Shown here piece by piece: positions 18,066 through 27,417 of a stretch of 64,000 nt of DNA. Every line of letters starts with the position of its first letter. Within the stretch, counting starts at the first letter, position 1. The position numbers were made by a program, and so were the translations under genes. Under the pieces are notes generated by a model. It was not told the origin of the DNA. It did no database searches and was given only the letters and a program-made list of their open reading frames with translations. This stretch comes from Streptomyces sp. NRRL B-3428. Lineage in GTDB: Bacteria > Actinomycetota > Actinomycetes > Streptomycetales > Streptomycetaceae. Location: assembly GCA_000721375.1 (NCBI GenBank), contig JOGW01000002.1:62001-126000 (forward strand), given 5' to 3'.

Positions 18066-21000
18066 CCGTTCTTCTTCTGTCCACCGCTGATACGGATCTG
18101 CTGGCGGCGCGGGCGTCCGACGCCCCGTACCGCATAGGCAATCCGATGCGCGTGGACGTCACCGAAGAGCTGCCCGGGCTGCTCGACGGCGCGGATATCG
18201 CGGTGGTGCGGCTGCTCGGCGGCAAGCGGGCCTGGGAGGACGGGCTCGCGGCGCTGCGTACGTCGGGGATACCGACGGTGCTGCTCGGCGGGGAGTCGGT
18301 GCCCGACGCGGAGTTGATGGCCGAGTCCTCGGTGCCGGCGGGCGTGGTGGCGGAGGCGCTGCGGTATCTGGTCGAGGGCGGTCCCGGCAACCTCGCGGAG
18401 CTGGCGCGCTTCCTGTCGGACACCGTGCTGCTGACCGGTGAAGGGTTCGCGGAGCCGGAGAAGATGCCGGAGTTCGGGGTGCACGGCTCGTACGCGCGGG
18501 TCGAGGGGCGGCCGACGGTCGGCGTGCTCTTCTACCGTGCGCATGAGCTGTCCGGGAACACGGCGTTCGTGGACACCCTGTGCGAGGCGATCGAGCAGGC
18601 GGGGGCCAATGCGCTGCCGGTGTACTGCGGTTCGCTGCGCGGGGCCGATCCGGCGCTCTATGAGGTGATCGGGCAGGCGGACGCGCTGGTCGCGACAGTG
18701 CTCGCGGCCGGTGGTACGCACGCGTCCGAGGCGTCGGCGGGCGGGGACGAGGAAGCCTGGGACATCGGCGCCCTGGCCGACCTCGACATCCCTGTGCTGC
18801 AAGGGCTTTGTCTGACCTCCTCGCAGGCGGTGTGGGAGGCGTCGGACGCGGCGCTCTCCCCCATGGACGCGGCGATGCAGGTGGCGATCCCCGAGTTCGA
18901 CGGGCGGATCATCACCGTTCCGTTCTCTTTCAAGGAGCAGGGGCCGGACGATGTGCCGGTGTACCGGGCCGACCCCGAGCGCGCCGCGCGCGTGGCCGGG
19001 ATCGCGGTGCGCCATGCGCGGCTGAAGCACAAGGAGAACGCGGAGAAGAAGCTGGGCATCGTCTTCACCGCGTATCCGACCAAGCACTCGCGCGTGGGCA
19101 ATGCGGTGGGTCTGGACACCCCCGCCTCCGCGGTGCGGCTGCTCGATGCGCTGCGGGACGCCGGGTACGGGGTCTCGGGGTATCCGGCCGAGGGCGATGA
19201 GCTGATCCACCGGCTGATCGAGGCCGGCGGGCATGACGTGGAGTGGCTGACCGAGGAGCAACTCGCTTCCGCTCCTGCGCGGGTGCCGCTGGCGGACTAT
19301 CAGGCCTGGTTCGACAAGCTCGACCCTGCGCTGCGCGAGGGGATGGTCGAGGCCTGGGGTGAGCCTCCGGGGTCGCTCTATGTGGACGGCGGCGACATCG
19401 TGCTCGCGTCGCTGCAGTTCGGGAACGTCGTGGTGATGATCCAGCCGCCGCGCGGCTTCGGGGAGAACCCGATCGCGATCTATCACGACCCCGATATGCC
19501 GCCTTCGCATCACTACATGGCGGCCTACCGGTGGCTGGAGAACTCCTTCGGTGCGGATGCCGTCGTGCACATGGGCAAGCACGGGACGATGGAGTGGCTG
19601 CCGGGCAAGGGGCTCGGTCTGAGCGGGGGTTGTGCGCCTGACGCGGTGCTCGGTGAGCTGCCGCTGATCTATCCGTTCATCGTGAACGACCCGGGTGAGG
19701 GCACCCAGGCCAAGCGGCGCGGGCATGCCACGGTGGTGGACCATCTGGTGCCGCCGATGGCGCGGGCGGACACGTACGGCGATCTGGCGAAGCTGGAGCA
19801 GCTGCTCGACGAGTACGCGCTGGTGAGCGATCTCGATCCGACGAAGGCTCCGGCCGTGCGCGCGCAGATCTGGACGCTGGTGAAGGCGGCCGAGCTGCAC
19901 CACGATCTCCATGTCGACGACCAGCCGGGCGATGACGACTTCGATGCGTTCGTCATGCATATCGACGGCTATCTGTGCGAGATCAAGGACGTGCAGATCC
20001 GCGACGGGCTGCACATCCTCGGCGGCGGTCCGGTCGGTGAGCCCCGCGTCAATCTGGTGCTCGCGGTGCTGCGGGCCTCGCAGGTGTGGGGCGGGACGGC
20101 GCATGCCCTGCCGGGTCTTCGGGCCTGTCTGGCCGAGCATTTCGGTCTGGTCGAGAAGGAGTTGCTGGCGGAGCCGGGTGCGGCGGTGAAGGTGGCGGAC
20201 GGGCTCACCGCCCTGGTGGATGGCCCTGCCCGTACGGCTTCCGATGCGCTGGATCTCCTGGAGACCCTGTGCCGGCGGCTCGCTGAGGGCATGGAGGCAC
20301 AGGACTGGCAGCTTTCGGCGGTACGGGGCCTCGTACGCAAGGTGATCGGTGTCGAACTGCCGCCCGCTGTGGCCGTGTTGGGCTTCGCGTGCGAGGAGGT
20401 GGTGCCGCGGCTCGCCCGGACGACCGATGAGATCGGGCACATCCTGCGGGCGCTCGACGGGGGCTATGTACCCGCCGGGCCGTCCGGATCGCCGACACGC
20501 GGTCTGGTCAATGTGCTGCCGACCGGGCGCAACTTCTACTCGGTGGACCCCAAGGCCATTCCCTCGCGGCTGTCGTGGGAGGTCGGGCAGGCGCTCGCCG
20601 ACTCGCTCGTGGCGCGGTATCTCGCGGATACGGGCGAGTACCCGAAGTCCGTCGGGCTCACGGTGTGGGGCACGTCCGCGATGCGTACGCAGGGCGACGA
20701 CATCGCGGAGATCCTCGCGCTGCTCGGGTGCCGGCCGGTGTGGGACGACGCGTCGCGGCGGGTCACGGGGTTCGAGGTGGTGCCGCTCGAGGAGCTGGGG
20801 CGGCCGCGCATCGACGTGACCGTGCGGATCTCCGGGTTCTTCCGGGATGCGTTCCCGCATGTGGTGGCACTGATGGATGACGCGGTGCGAGCCGTGGCCG
20901 AGCTGGATGAGCCCGCATCGGCGAACTACGTACGGGCGCATGCCGACGAGGACACCGCTGAGCACGGTGACCGCAGGCGGGCGACAGCTCGGATCTTCGG

Positions 21001-21709
21001 ATCCAAGCCTGGTGCGTACGGGGCGGGTCTGCTGCCGCTGATCGATGCGCGCAACTGGCGCTCGGACGCCGATCTCGCCGAGGTGTACGCGGTGTGGGGC
21101 GGCTATGCGTACGGGCGGGGGCTCGACGGGCGGGCCGCGCGCGGAGACATGGAGACGGCGTTCCGGCGGATCGCGGTCGCCGCGAAGAACGTGGATACGC
21201 GCGAGCACGATCTCGTCGACGCGGACGACTACTTCCAGTACCACGGCGGAATGGTCGCCATGGTGCGCCATCTGACGGGAGCGTCGCCCGAGGCGTATGT
21301 GGGTGACTCGGCCGTGCCGGACCAGGTGAAGACGCGCACGCTCGGGGAGGAGACGCATCGGGTGTTCCGGGCGCGGGTGGTCAATCCGCGGTGGATGGCG
21401 GCGATGCGCAGGCACGGCTACAAGGGGGCGTTCGAGATGGCGGCCACCGTGGACTACCTGTTCGGGTACGACGCGACCGCCGGGGTCGTGGACGACTGGA
21501 TGTACGAGAAGTTGGCCGCGGAGTACGTGTTCTCCGAGGAGAACCAGGAGTTCATGCGCAAGTCCAACCCCTGGGCGCTGCGCGGGATTTCGGAGCGGCT
21601 CCTCGAGGCGGCGGAGCGTGGGCTGTGGGCCGAGCCCGAGACGTCGACGCTGGAGCGGCTGCGGGAGCTGTACCTGGAGCTCGAGGGTGATCTGGAGGGT
21701 GACTCGTGA
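18062..21709 (+). CDS. cobN: Cobaltochelatase large subunit CobN
   Basis: A 1215-residue protein of the CobN/ChlH family, the subunit of the aerobic cobaltochelatase that binds hydrogenobyrinic acid a,c-diamide. Length fits the family. Characteristic segments include 'KLGIVFTAYPTKHSRVGNAVG', 'VHMGKHGTMEWLPGKGLGLS' with conserved His residues, and 'KAIPSRLSWEVGQALADSL' (split here for length). Its AAA/VWA partner is encoded 55 bases downstream. The ATG overlaps the cobQ stop. Presence of this subunit marks the late-cobalt-insertion route. Confidence 0.95.
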   Translation: MTVLLLSTADTDLLAARASDAPYRIGNPMRVDVTEELPGLLDGADIAVVRLLGGKRAWEDGLAALRTSGIPTVLLGGESVPDAELMAESSVPAGVVAEALRYLVEGGPGNLAELARFLSDTVLLTGEGFAEPEKMPEFGVHGSYARVEGRPTVGVLFYRAHELSGNTAFVDTLCEAIEQAGANALPVYCGSLRGADPALYEVIGQADALVATVLAAGGTHASEASAGGDEEAWDIGALADLDIPVLQGLCLTSSQAVWEASDAALSPMDAAMQVAIPEFDGRIITVPFSFKEQGPDDVPVYRADPERAARVAGIAVRHARLKHKENAEKKLGIVFTAYPTKHSRVGNAVGLDTPASAVRLLDALRDAGYGVSGYPAEGDELIHRLIEAGGHDVEWLTEEQLASAPARVPLADYQAWFDKLDPALREGMVEAWGEPPGSLYVDGGDIVLASLQFGNVVVMIQPPRGFGENPIAIYHDPDMPPSHHYMAAYRWLENSFGADAVVHMGKHGTMEWLPGKGLGLSGGCAPDAVLGELPLIYPFIVNDPGEGTQAKRRGHATVVDHLVPPMARADTYGDLAKLEQLLDEYALVSDLDPTKAPAVRAQIWTLVKAAELHHDLHVDDQPGDDDFDAFVMHIDGYLCEIKDVQIRDGLHILGGGPVGEPRVNLVLAVLRASQVWGGTAHALPGLRACLAEHFGLVEKELLAEPGAAVKVADGLTALVDGPARTASDALDLLETLCRRLAEGMEAQDWQLSAVRGLVRKVIGVELPPAVAVLGFACEEVVPRLARTTDEIGHILRALDGGYVPAGPSGSPTRGLVNVLPTGRNFYSVDPKAIPSRLSWEVGQALADSLVARYLADTGEYPKSVGLTVWGTSAMRTQGDDIAEILALLGCRPVWDDASRRVTGFEVVPLEELGRPRIDVTVRISGFFRDAFPHVVALMDDAVRAVAELDEPASANYVRAHADEDTAEHGDRRRATARIFGSKPGAYGAGLLPLIDARNWRSDADLAEVYAVWGGYAYGRGLDGRAARGDMETAFRRIAVAAKNVDTREHDLVDADDYFQYHGGMVAMVRHLTGASPEAYVGDSAVPDQVKTRTLGEETHRVFRARVVNPRWMAAMRRHGYKGAFEMAATVDYLFGYDATAGVVDDWMYEKLAAEYVFSEENQEFMRKSNPWALRGISERLLEAAERGLWAEPETSTLERLRELYLELEGDLEGDS

Positions 21710-21764
21710 GAGTTGCTGTTGCAGGACGAGCACCCGAAGTCCAGCCGACCGTGGAGGCCACCGC

Positions 21765-23792
21765 ATGAACACCCCCTATCCGTTCACCGCACTCGTCGGG
21801 CAGGACGACCTCCGGCTCGCACTCGTGCTCAACGCCGTCTCCCCCGCTGTCGGCGGTGTGCTCGTGCGCGGCGAGAAGGGGACGGCCAAGTCCACCGCGG
21901 TGCGGGCGCTTTCGGCGTTGCTGCCCGAGGTGGCGGTCGTGCCCGGGTGCCGGTTCTCCTGTGACCCGGGGGCGCCCGACGCCCAGTGTCCGGACGGGCC
22001 GCATGACGCCGCCGGTGCGACGACACGGGCCGCGCGGATGGTCGAACTGCCCGTCGGGGCCTCCGAGGACCGGCTCGTCGGAGCGCTGGACATCGAGCGG
22101 GCGCTTGCCGAGGGCGTGAAGGCCTTCGAGCCGGGGCTGCTCGCCGATGCGCATCGCGGGATCCTGTACGTGGACGAGGTCAATCTGCTGCACGACCACC
22201 TCGTGGATCTGCTGCTTGATGCCGCCGCCATGGGCGCCTCGTACGTGGAGCGCGAAGGTGTCTCCGTACGGCATGCCGCGCGCTTTCTGCTCGTCGGGAC
22301 CATGAACCCCGAAGAGGGGGAGCTGCGGCCGCAGTTGCTGGACCGGTTCGGGCTGACCGTGGAGGTCTCGGCCTCGCGGGAGCCCGACCAGCGGGTCGAG
22401 GTCGTCAAGCGACGGCTCGCCTACGACGCCGATCCGGCTGCCTTCGCCGCGCGTTGGGAGGCGGAGGAGCAGGCCGTAAGGGCTCGGATCGTGGCCGCGC
22501 GGGCGCTGCTGCCTGCCGTACGGCTCGGGGACGGGGTGCTGCGGCAGATCGCGGCGACCTGCGCGGCCTTCGAAGTCGACGGGATGCGGGCCGACATCGT
22601 GATGGCGCGGACCGCCACGGCGCTGGCCGCGTGGGCCGGGCGCGAGGACGTCACCGCCGAGGACGTACGGCAGGCCGCGCTGCTCGCGCTTCCGCATCGG
22701 CGGCGGCGCAATCCCTTCGACGCGCCCGGTCTTGATGAGGACAAACTCGACGAGACCCTTGAGGAGTTCGGGCCTGAGGAGCCCGAAGAGCCCGAGGAGT
22801 CGGACGAGCCCGAGGGTGACGACGACCCGGACGGGGGCGGAGGTCCCGGTGGCGGGGGCGGCCGGCCGTCCGAGGACCAAGGACCTGAGGTACCGCCTCA
22901 GTCGGGATCCTCGGAGGAACGCGAGCAGCAGGGTTCTTCCGGCGCCGGGGAGCAGAAGCCGGCGGCTGCCGCCGAGCCGTTCCGTACCAAGCTCCTGAGC
23001 GTGCCGGGGACGGGCTCGGGGGCGGCCGGACGGCGGTCGCGGGCACGGACCGACCATGGGCGTACGACGGGGGCCCGACGGCCCCGAGGCGCGCTCACCA
23101 AACTGCACTTGGCGGCGACCGTGCAGGCCGCCGCGCCACATCAGCAGGCGCGAGGGCGGTCCGGGCGCGGGCTCGTGGTGCGTCGGGACGATCTGCGGCA
23201 GGCCGTACGCGAAGGGCGCGAGGGCAATCTCGTGCTGTTCGTCGTGGACGCCTCCGGATCGATGGCGGCCCGGCAGCGGATGAGCGCTGTGAAGGGCGCG
23301 GTGCTCTCCCTGCTGCTCGACGCGTATCAGCGGCGGGACAAGGTGGGTCTGGTGACCTTCCGTGGCGCGGCCGCGGAGGTCGCGCTGCCGCCGACCTCGT
23401 CCGTGGACGCCGCCGCCGTACGCCTGCAAGCCCTGCCCACCGGTGGGCGTACCCCGCTCGCGGCCGGGCTGCTCAAGGCGCACGAAGTGCTGCGGGTGGA
23501 GCGGTTGCGCGATCCCGTACGCAGGCCCCTCGTCGTGGTCGTCACGGATGGGCGCGCCACGGGCGGGCCCGAGCCGGTGGCCCAGGCGGCGCGTGCAGCA
23601 GGGCTGTTCGCGGCCGAGTCGATCGCCTCGGTGACCGTCGACTGCGAGTCGGGGCCGGTGCGGCTCGGGCTCGCCGGTCAGCTCGCGCAGGGGCTCGGCG
23701 GCGCCGTCGTCACCCTGGACGAGCTGCGCGCGGACTCGCTCGCCGGGCTCGTCAAGGATGTTCAGGACCACAGGAACCGGAGGGCCGCCTGA
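21765..23792 (+). CDS. Fused ChlI/ChlD-type AAA+ and VWA cobaltochelatase subunit
   Basis: A 675-residue protein joining the two small chelatase subunits. The AAA+ part has Walker A GEKGTAKST (about 36-44), Walker B 'GILYVDEVNLL' and a Cys cluster 'PGCRFSCDPGAPDAQC'. A linker of about 80 residues (about 325-405) is Glu/Pro/Gly-rich. The VWA part has the MIDAS motif 'VVDASGSM' and ends with 'VTDGRATGGPE'. It replaces separate CobS/CobT and should power metal insertion with CobN. ATG 21765 has GTGGAGG upstream; a 55-base gap separates it from cobN, the largest in the first half of the operon. Confidence 0.92.
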   Translation: MNTPYPFTALVGQDDLRLALVLNAVSPAVGGVLVRGEKGTAKSTAVRALSALLPEVAVVPGCRFSCDPGAPDAQCPDGPHDAAGATTRAARMVELPVGASEDRLVGALDIERALAEGVKAFEPGLLADAHRGILYVDEVNLLHDHLVDLLLDAAAMGASYVEREGVSVRHAARFLLVGTMNPEEGELRPQLLDRFGLTVEVSASREPDQRVEVVKRRLAYDADPAAFAARWEAEEQAVRARIVAARALLPAVRLGDGVLRQIAATCAAFEVDGMRADIVMARTATALAAWAGREDVTAEDVRQAALLALPHRRRRNPFDAPGLDEDKLDETLEEFGPEEPEEPEESDEPEGDDDPDGGGGPGGGGGRPSEDQGPEVPPQSGSSEEREQQGSSGAGEQKPAAAAEPFRTKLLSVPGTGSGAAGRRSRARTDHGRTTGARRPRGALTKLHLAATVQAAAPHQQARGRSGRGLVVRRDDLRQAVREGREGNLVLFVVDASGSMAARQRMSAVKGAVLSLLLDAYQRRDKVGLVTFRGAAAEVALPPTSSVDAAAVRLQALPTGGRTPLAAGLLKAHEVLRVERLRDPVRRPLVVVVTDGRATGGPEPVAQAARAAGLFAAESIASVTVDCESGPVRLGLAGQLAQGLGGAVVTLDELRADSLAGLVKDVQDHRNRRAA

Positions 23793-24400
23793 TGCCCCAG
23801 GGACAGCCGGCCGTCGTGCCGGACGACGGACTCACCACCCGCCAGCGCCGCAACCGTCCCCTCGTGGTCGTGCACACGGGGATCGGCAAGGGCAAGTCCA
23901 CGGCGGCCTTCGGGCTTGCGCTGCGGGCCTGGAATCAGGGGTGGCCGATCGGGGTCTTCCAGTTCGTCAAGTCGGCGAAGTGGAAGGTCGGCGAGGAGAA
24001 CGCGCTCAAGGTGCTCGGTGCCTCCGGCGAGGGCGGCAGCGTGGACTGGCACAAGATGGGCGAGGGCTGGTCGTGGATCCAGCGGGCGCCCGCCGAGGGC
24101 GAGATGAGCAACGAGGACAAGGCGCGCGAGGGCTGGGAGCAGGTCAAGCGGGATCTGGCCGCCGAGACGTACAAGCTCTATGTGCTCGACGAGTTCGCGT
24201 ACCCGATGCACTGGGGGTGGATCGACACCGAGGAGGTCGTGTCCGTGCTGCGGGAGCGGCCCGGCACCCAGCATGTGGTGATCACGGGACGCAACGCGCC
24301 TGCGGCGCTGGTGGAGTACGCGGATCTCGTGACGGACATGTCCAAGGTCAAGCATCCGATGGACGCGGGGCAGAAGGGGCAGAAGGGGATCGAGTGGTGA
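23792..24400 (+). CDS. cobO: Cob(I)yrinic acid a,c-diamide adenosyltransferase CobO
   Basis: A 202-residue CobO/BtuR-type adenosyltransferase, which transfers adenosyl from ATP to the reduced corrinoid. The ATP-binding P-loop is 'HTGIGKGKSTAAFG' near residues 28-41. Also present are 'GVFQFVKSAKWKVGEENAL' and the 'YVLDEFAYPMHWGWID' segment that follows the Walker B strand. Start overlaps the previous stop as TGATG; the end overlaps cobB by four bases. Confidence 0.95.
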   Translation: MPQGQPAVVPDDGLTTRQRRNRPLVVVHTGIGKGKSTAAFGLALRAWNQGWPIGVFQFVKSAKWKVGEENALKVLGASGEGGSVDWHKMGEGWSWIQRAPAEGEMSNEDKAREGWEQVKRDLAAETYKLYVLDEFAYPMHWGWIDTEEVVSVLRERPGTQHVVITGRNAPAALVEYADLVTDMSKVKHPMDAGQKGQKGIEW

Positions 24401-25797
24401 GCCCCCTCGGTTCAGCGGTCGCGGTTCCCCGTCTGGTGATTGCCGCACCTTCCTCCGGCAGCGGCAAGACCACCGTGGCCACCGGTCTGATGGCGGCGTT
24501 CACCGCGGCCGGCCACTCCGTGTCCCCGCACAAGGTCGGGCCCGACTACATCGACCCCGGCTATCACGCGCTGGCCACGGGGCGTGTCGGCCGGAACCTC
24601 GACTCCTACCTCTGCGGTACGGAGTTGATCGCGCCCCTCTTCGCCCATGGGGCCCATGGCTGCGATCTGGCCGTGGTGGAAGGTGTGATGGGCCTGTACG
24701 ACGGGGCGTCGGGGTCGGGCGAGCTGGCCTCGACGGCACAGGTCGCCAAGCTGCTGCGGGCGCCCGTGGTCCTGGTCGTCGACGCCTCCTCGCAGTCGCG
24801 GTCCGTGGCCGCGCTGGTGCACGGGTTCGCGTCCTTCGACCCCGAGGTGCGCCTCGCCGGGGTGATCCTGAACAAGGTCGGTTCCGACCGGCACGAGGAG
24901 CTGTTGCGCGAAGCGCTGGACGAGTCGGGAGTGCCGGTGTTCGGCGCTCTGCGGCGCGTACGCCAAGTGAGCCAGCCCTCAAGGCACTTGGGCCTGGTCC
25001 CGGTGGCCGAGCGTTCGGCGGAGGCGGTCGAGTCGGTGGCCGCACTGGCCGAGCAGGTGCGGCAGGGCTGCGATCTCGAGGGCCTGCTCGCGCTGGCGCG
25101 CAGCGCGCCCGCGCTGGATGTGGAGCCGTGGTCGCCGCGGGCCGCGCTCGGGCAGGGCATGGTCACGGCCTCCGCCGAGGACGCCCGGCCCGTGATCGCC
25201 CTGGCCGCCGGCCCGGCCTTCACCTTCTCGTACGCCGAGCAGGCCGAGCTCCTGACGGCCGCGGGCGCCGAGGTCGTCCCCTTCGACCCGCTGCGCGACG
25301 AGCAACTGCCGGACGGTACAAGGGGTTTGATCATCGGCGGCGGGTTCCCGGAGGTGCACGCGCCCGAGCTCGCCGCCAACGAGAGGCTGCGCAAGTCCGT
25401 GGCGGAGCTCGCCCTGGCCGGTGCCCCGGTCGCGGCCGAGTGCGCCGGGCTGCTCTACCTGGCCCGCGAGCTGGACGGCAAGCCGATGTGCGGCGTGCTC
25501 GACGCCGACGCGCGGATGACGGAGCGGCTCACGCTCGGCTACCGCGAGGCGGTAGCCGTGTCGGACAGCGTGCTCGCGCCGGCCGGGACGCGAGTGCGGG
25601 GGCATGAGTTCCACCGCACGGCGATCGAGCCCGGGGCGGGTGCGCTGCCCGCGTGGGGCATGCACCGGCCCGAGAGAAGAGTCGAGGGGTTCGTGCAGCA
25701 GGGCGTGCACGCGAGCTATCTGCACACCCATGCGGCCGCGCTGCCCGCAGCCGCCCACAGGTTCGTCGAAAGGTGTGCGCAGTGGACAGCACGGTGA
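24397..25797 (+). CDS. cobB: Cobyrinate a,c-diamide synthase CobB
   Basis: A 466-residue amidotransferase that amidates carboxylates a and c of (hydrogeno)byrinic acid. N-terminal ATP-binding domain with 'APSSGSGKTTVATGLMAA' and 'VGPDYIDPGYH'; C-terminal glutaminase domain with Cys in 'AAECAGLLYLAREL' and the His motif 'HASYLHTH'. It overlaps cobO (GTGA). The product is the substrate of CobN, encoded upstream. Confidence 0.94.
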   Translation: MSPLGSAVAVPRLVIAAPSSGSGKTTVATGLMAAFTAAGHSVSPHKVGPDYIDPGYHALATGRVGRNLDSYLCGTELIAPLFAHGAHGCDLAVVEGVMGLYDGASGSGELASTAQVAKLLRAPVVLVVDASSQSRSVAALVHGFASFDPEVRLAGVILNKVGSDRHEELLREALDESGVPVFGALRRVRQVSQPSRHLGLVPVAERSAEAVESVAALAEQVRQGCDLEGLLALARSAPALDVEPWSPRAALGQGMVTASAEDARPVIALAAGPAFTFSYAEQAELLTAAGAEVVPFDPLRDEQLPDGTRGLIIGGGFPEVHAPELAANERLRKSVAELALAGAPVAAECAGLLYLARELDGKPMCGVLDADARMTERLTLGYREAVAVSDSVLAPAGTRVRGHEFHRTAIEPGAGALPAWGMHRPERRVEGFVQQGVHASYLHTHAAALPAAAHRFVERCAQWTAR

Positions 25798-26543
25798 GCC
25801 GCAGGCTGATCGGGGTCGGAGTGGGCCCGGGCGACCCGGAGTTGGTGACGGTCAAGGGCGTACGAGCACTGCGCGAGGCCGATGTCGTCGTCGTGCCCGT
25901 GATGGCGGCCGCCGACGGTTCGGACGGCGGTGAGCCGGGGCGGGCCGAGGCGACGGTCTTGGAGTACGTGGCGCGCGAGAAGATCGTGCGGGTGGTCTTC
26001 GCGCTCAACGAGCGGTCCGACCGCGGGCGGCGCGAGGCGGCCTGGGACGCGGCGGGTGCGCGGGTCGCGGAGCTGCTCGCCGAGCACTCCACCGTCGCCT
26101 TCGCGACGATCGGGGACCCCAACGTGTACTCGACGTTCACGTATCTCGCGCAGACCATCACCGGGCTCGTGCCGGGCGTGGGCATCGAGACCGTGCCCGG
26201 GATCACGGCGATGCAGGACCTTGCCGCGCGCAGCGGCGCCGTACTGACCGAGGGCACCGAGCCGCTGACGCTGGTGCCGGTGACCGCCGGATCCGCGGCG
26301 CTCAAGGACGCCCTTGACGGTCCCGGCACGGTCGTGGCGTACAAGTTCGGGCGGCATGCGCCGGAAGTGGCCGCCGCGCTGCGGGAGTCGGGACGCATCG
26401 ACGGTGCGGTGTGGGGTTCGGCGCTGGGTCTGGAGCAGGAGTCGATCCGGCCCGCGAGCGAACTGGCCGAGGGATCGCTCCCGTATCTCTCGACCCTGAT
26501 CGCCCCGGCCCGGCGCGGAAGCGGACGCGGAGGGAAGCTGTGA
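25782..26543 (+). CDS. cobI: Precorrin-2 C20-methyltransferase CobI
   Basis: A 253-residue SAM-dependent methyltransferase of the tetrapyrrole methylase fold: 'LIGVGVGPGDPELVTVKGVRAL' at the N-terminus, 'ATIGDPNVYSTFTYL' and 'VPGITAMQDLAARS'. It makes precorrin-3 from precorrin-2. The GTG at 25782 is chosen for a GAAAGG sequence eight bases upstream; GTG 25794, which overlaps the cobB stop, is an alternative. It converges with the ZIP gene, 20 bases away, so the operon is interrupted here. Confidence 0.92.
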   Translation: MDSTVSRRLIGVGVGPGDPELVTVKGVRALREADVVVVPVMAAADGSDGGEPGRAEATVLEYVAREKIVRVVFALNERSDRGRREAAWDAAGARVAELLAEHSTVAFATIGDPNVYSTFTYLAQTITGLVPGVGIETVPGITAMQDLAARSGAVLTEGTEPLTLVPVTAGSAALKDALDGPGTVVAYKFGRHAPEVAAALRESGRIDGAVWGSALGLEQESIRPASELAEGSLPYLSTLIAPARRGSGRGGKL

Positions 26544-26563
26544 CGACCCTCGCGCGGCCCGCT

Positions 26564-27286
26564 TCACTCCGCCGCGCCCACCACCAGCCAGATGAAGGCC
26601 ACGCCCGCGATGGTGCACAGCACCGTCGACCGGGCGGGGTGGTCGTGGTGCGCCTCGGGCAGGATCTCGGCCGCCGCCAGGTAGAGCAGGGCGCCGCCGA
26701 AGAAGCCGAGGTAGGAGCCGAGCAGTTCCTCGGGCAGGGTGAACAGCAAGGTGGAGGCGGCGCCGACTACGGGCGCGGCGGCGTCCGCGAAGAGCATGGC
26801 GAGGGCACGGCGGCGGGCGTTCCCGTACAGGCGCGTGATCGTGTACGTGTTGAAGCCGTCCGCGAAGTCATGGGTGATGACCGCGAGCGCGACCGTCAGG
26901 CCCATCGCGCTGCCGGCCTGGAACGCGGCGCCGATCGCCACCCCGTCCATCAGGCTGTGGCCGACCATCGCGGAGGCCGCGCCGAGGCCGACCTGCGGGA
27001 CGCGCTCGCCGTCGGCGCCGTGCGCGGCCTGGCGCAGTGCGAGCAGCCGTTCGAGGAGATGGGCCGTGAGGAAGCCGCCCACGAACAGCAGCAGCGCCTG
27101 CGGTACGCCCCAGATCTCCCGGCCCGCCGCGTGCATCGCCTCGGGCAGCAGATCGAGTCCGACCACACCGAGCATCAGGCCGCCGGCCAGACCGAGTACG
27201 AGATGGCGGCGGTCGGTGACGCGCTGCGCCGTCCAGCCGCCGACCAGCGTCATCAGGAACGCGCCGAGCGCGACGAACACCGCCAT
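26564..27286 (-). CDS. ZIP family divalent metal transporter
   Basis: A 240-residue membrane protein with about eight helices. The two metal-site helices are visible: 'SAMVGHSLMDGVAIGAAF' and 'AVITHDFADGFNTYTI', which carry the His-Asp residues of the family binuclear site. ZIP proteins import Zn2+, Fe2+, Mn2+ or Co2+. The gene is inserted on the opposite strand between cobI and cobM, with a divergent 131-base gap to cobM. Given that position, supply of cobalt (or zinc) for the pathway is a fair inference. Specificity is not readable from sequence. Confidence 0.88.
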   Translation of the reverse strand: MAVFVALGAFLMTLVGGWTAQRVTDRRHLVLGLAGGLMLGVVGLDLLPEAMHAAGREIWGVPQALLLFVGGFLTAHLLERLLALRQAAHGADGERVPQVGLGAASAMVGHSLMDGVAIGAAFQAGSAMGLTVALAVITHDFADGFNTYTITRLYGNARRRALAMLFADAAAPVVGAASTLLFTLPEELLGSYLGFFGGALLYLAAAEILPEAHHDHPARSTVLCTIAGVAFIWLVVGAAE

Positions 27287-27417
27287 GCGCCCTTGCTAAC
27301 CGATCGCGCGGGCCGTCGCCCGCACGGCTCGCCGCGAGCCGCCGAGCGCACCCGGACGGGTCGCATCGGCGCACCCCTTCTCTCCCCCGTCGAACAGCCC
27401 GGAAGGAACAGCAGCCC

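Noticed and set aside
17750..21772. 1340-codon open frame antisense to cobN
   Set aside because: Its residues (Arg, His, Pro, Gln rich) show the usual antisense shadow of a high-GC gene; cobN on the other strand has full family motifs.
27287..27417. Second cobalamin riboswitch before cobM
   Set aside because: No GCCACTG core or B12 box is present; only a 7-bp hairpin (27325-27331 with 27335-27341).
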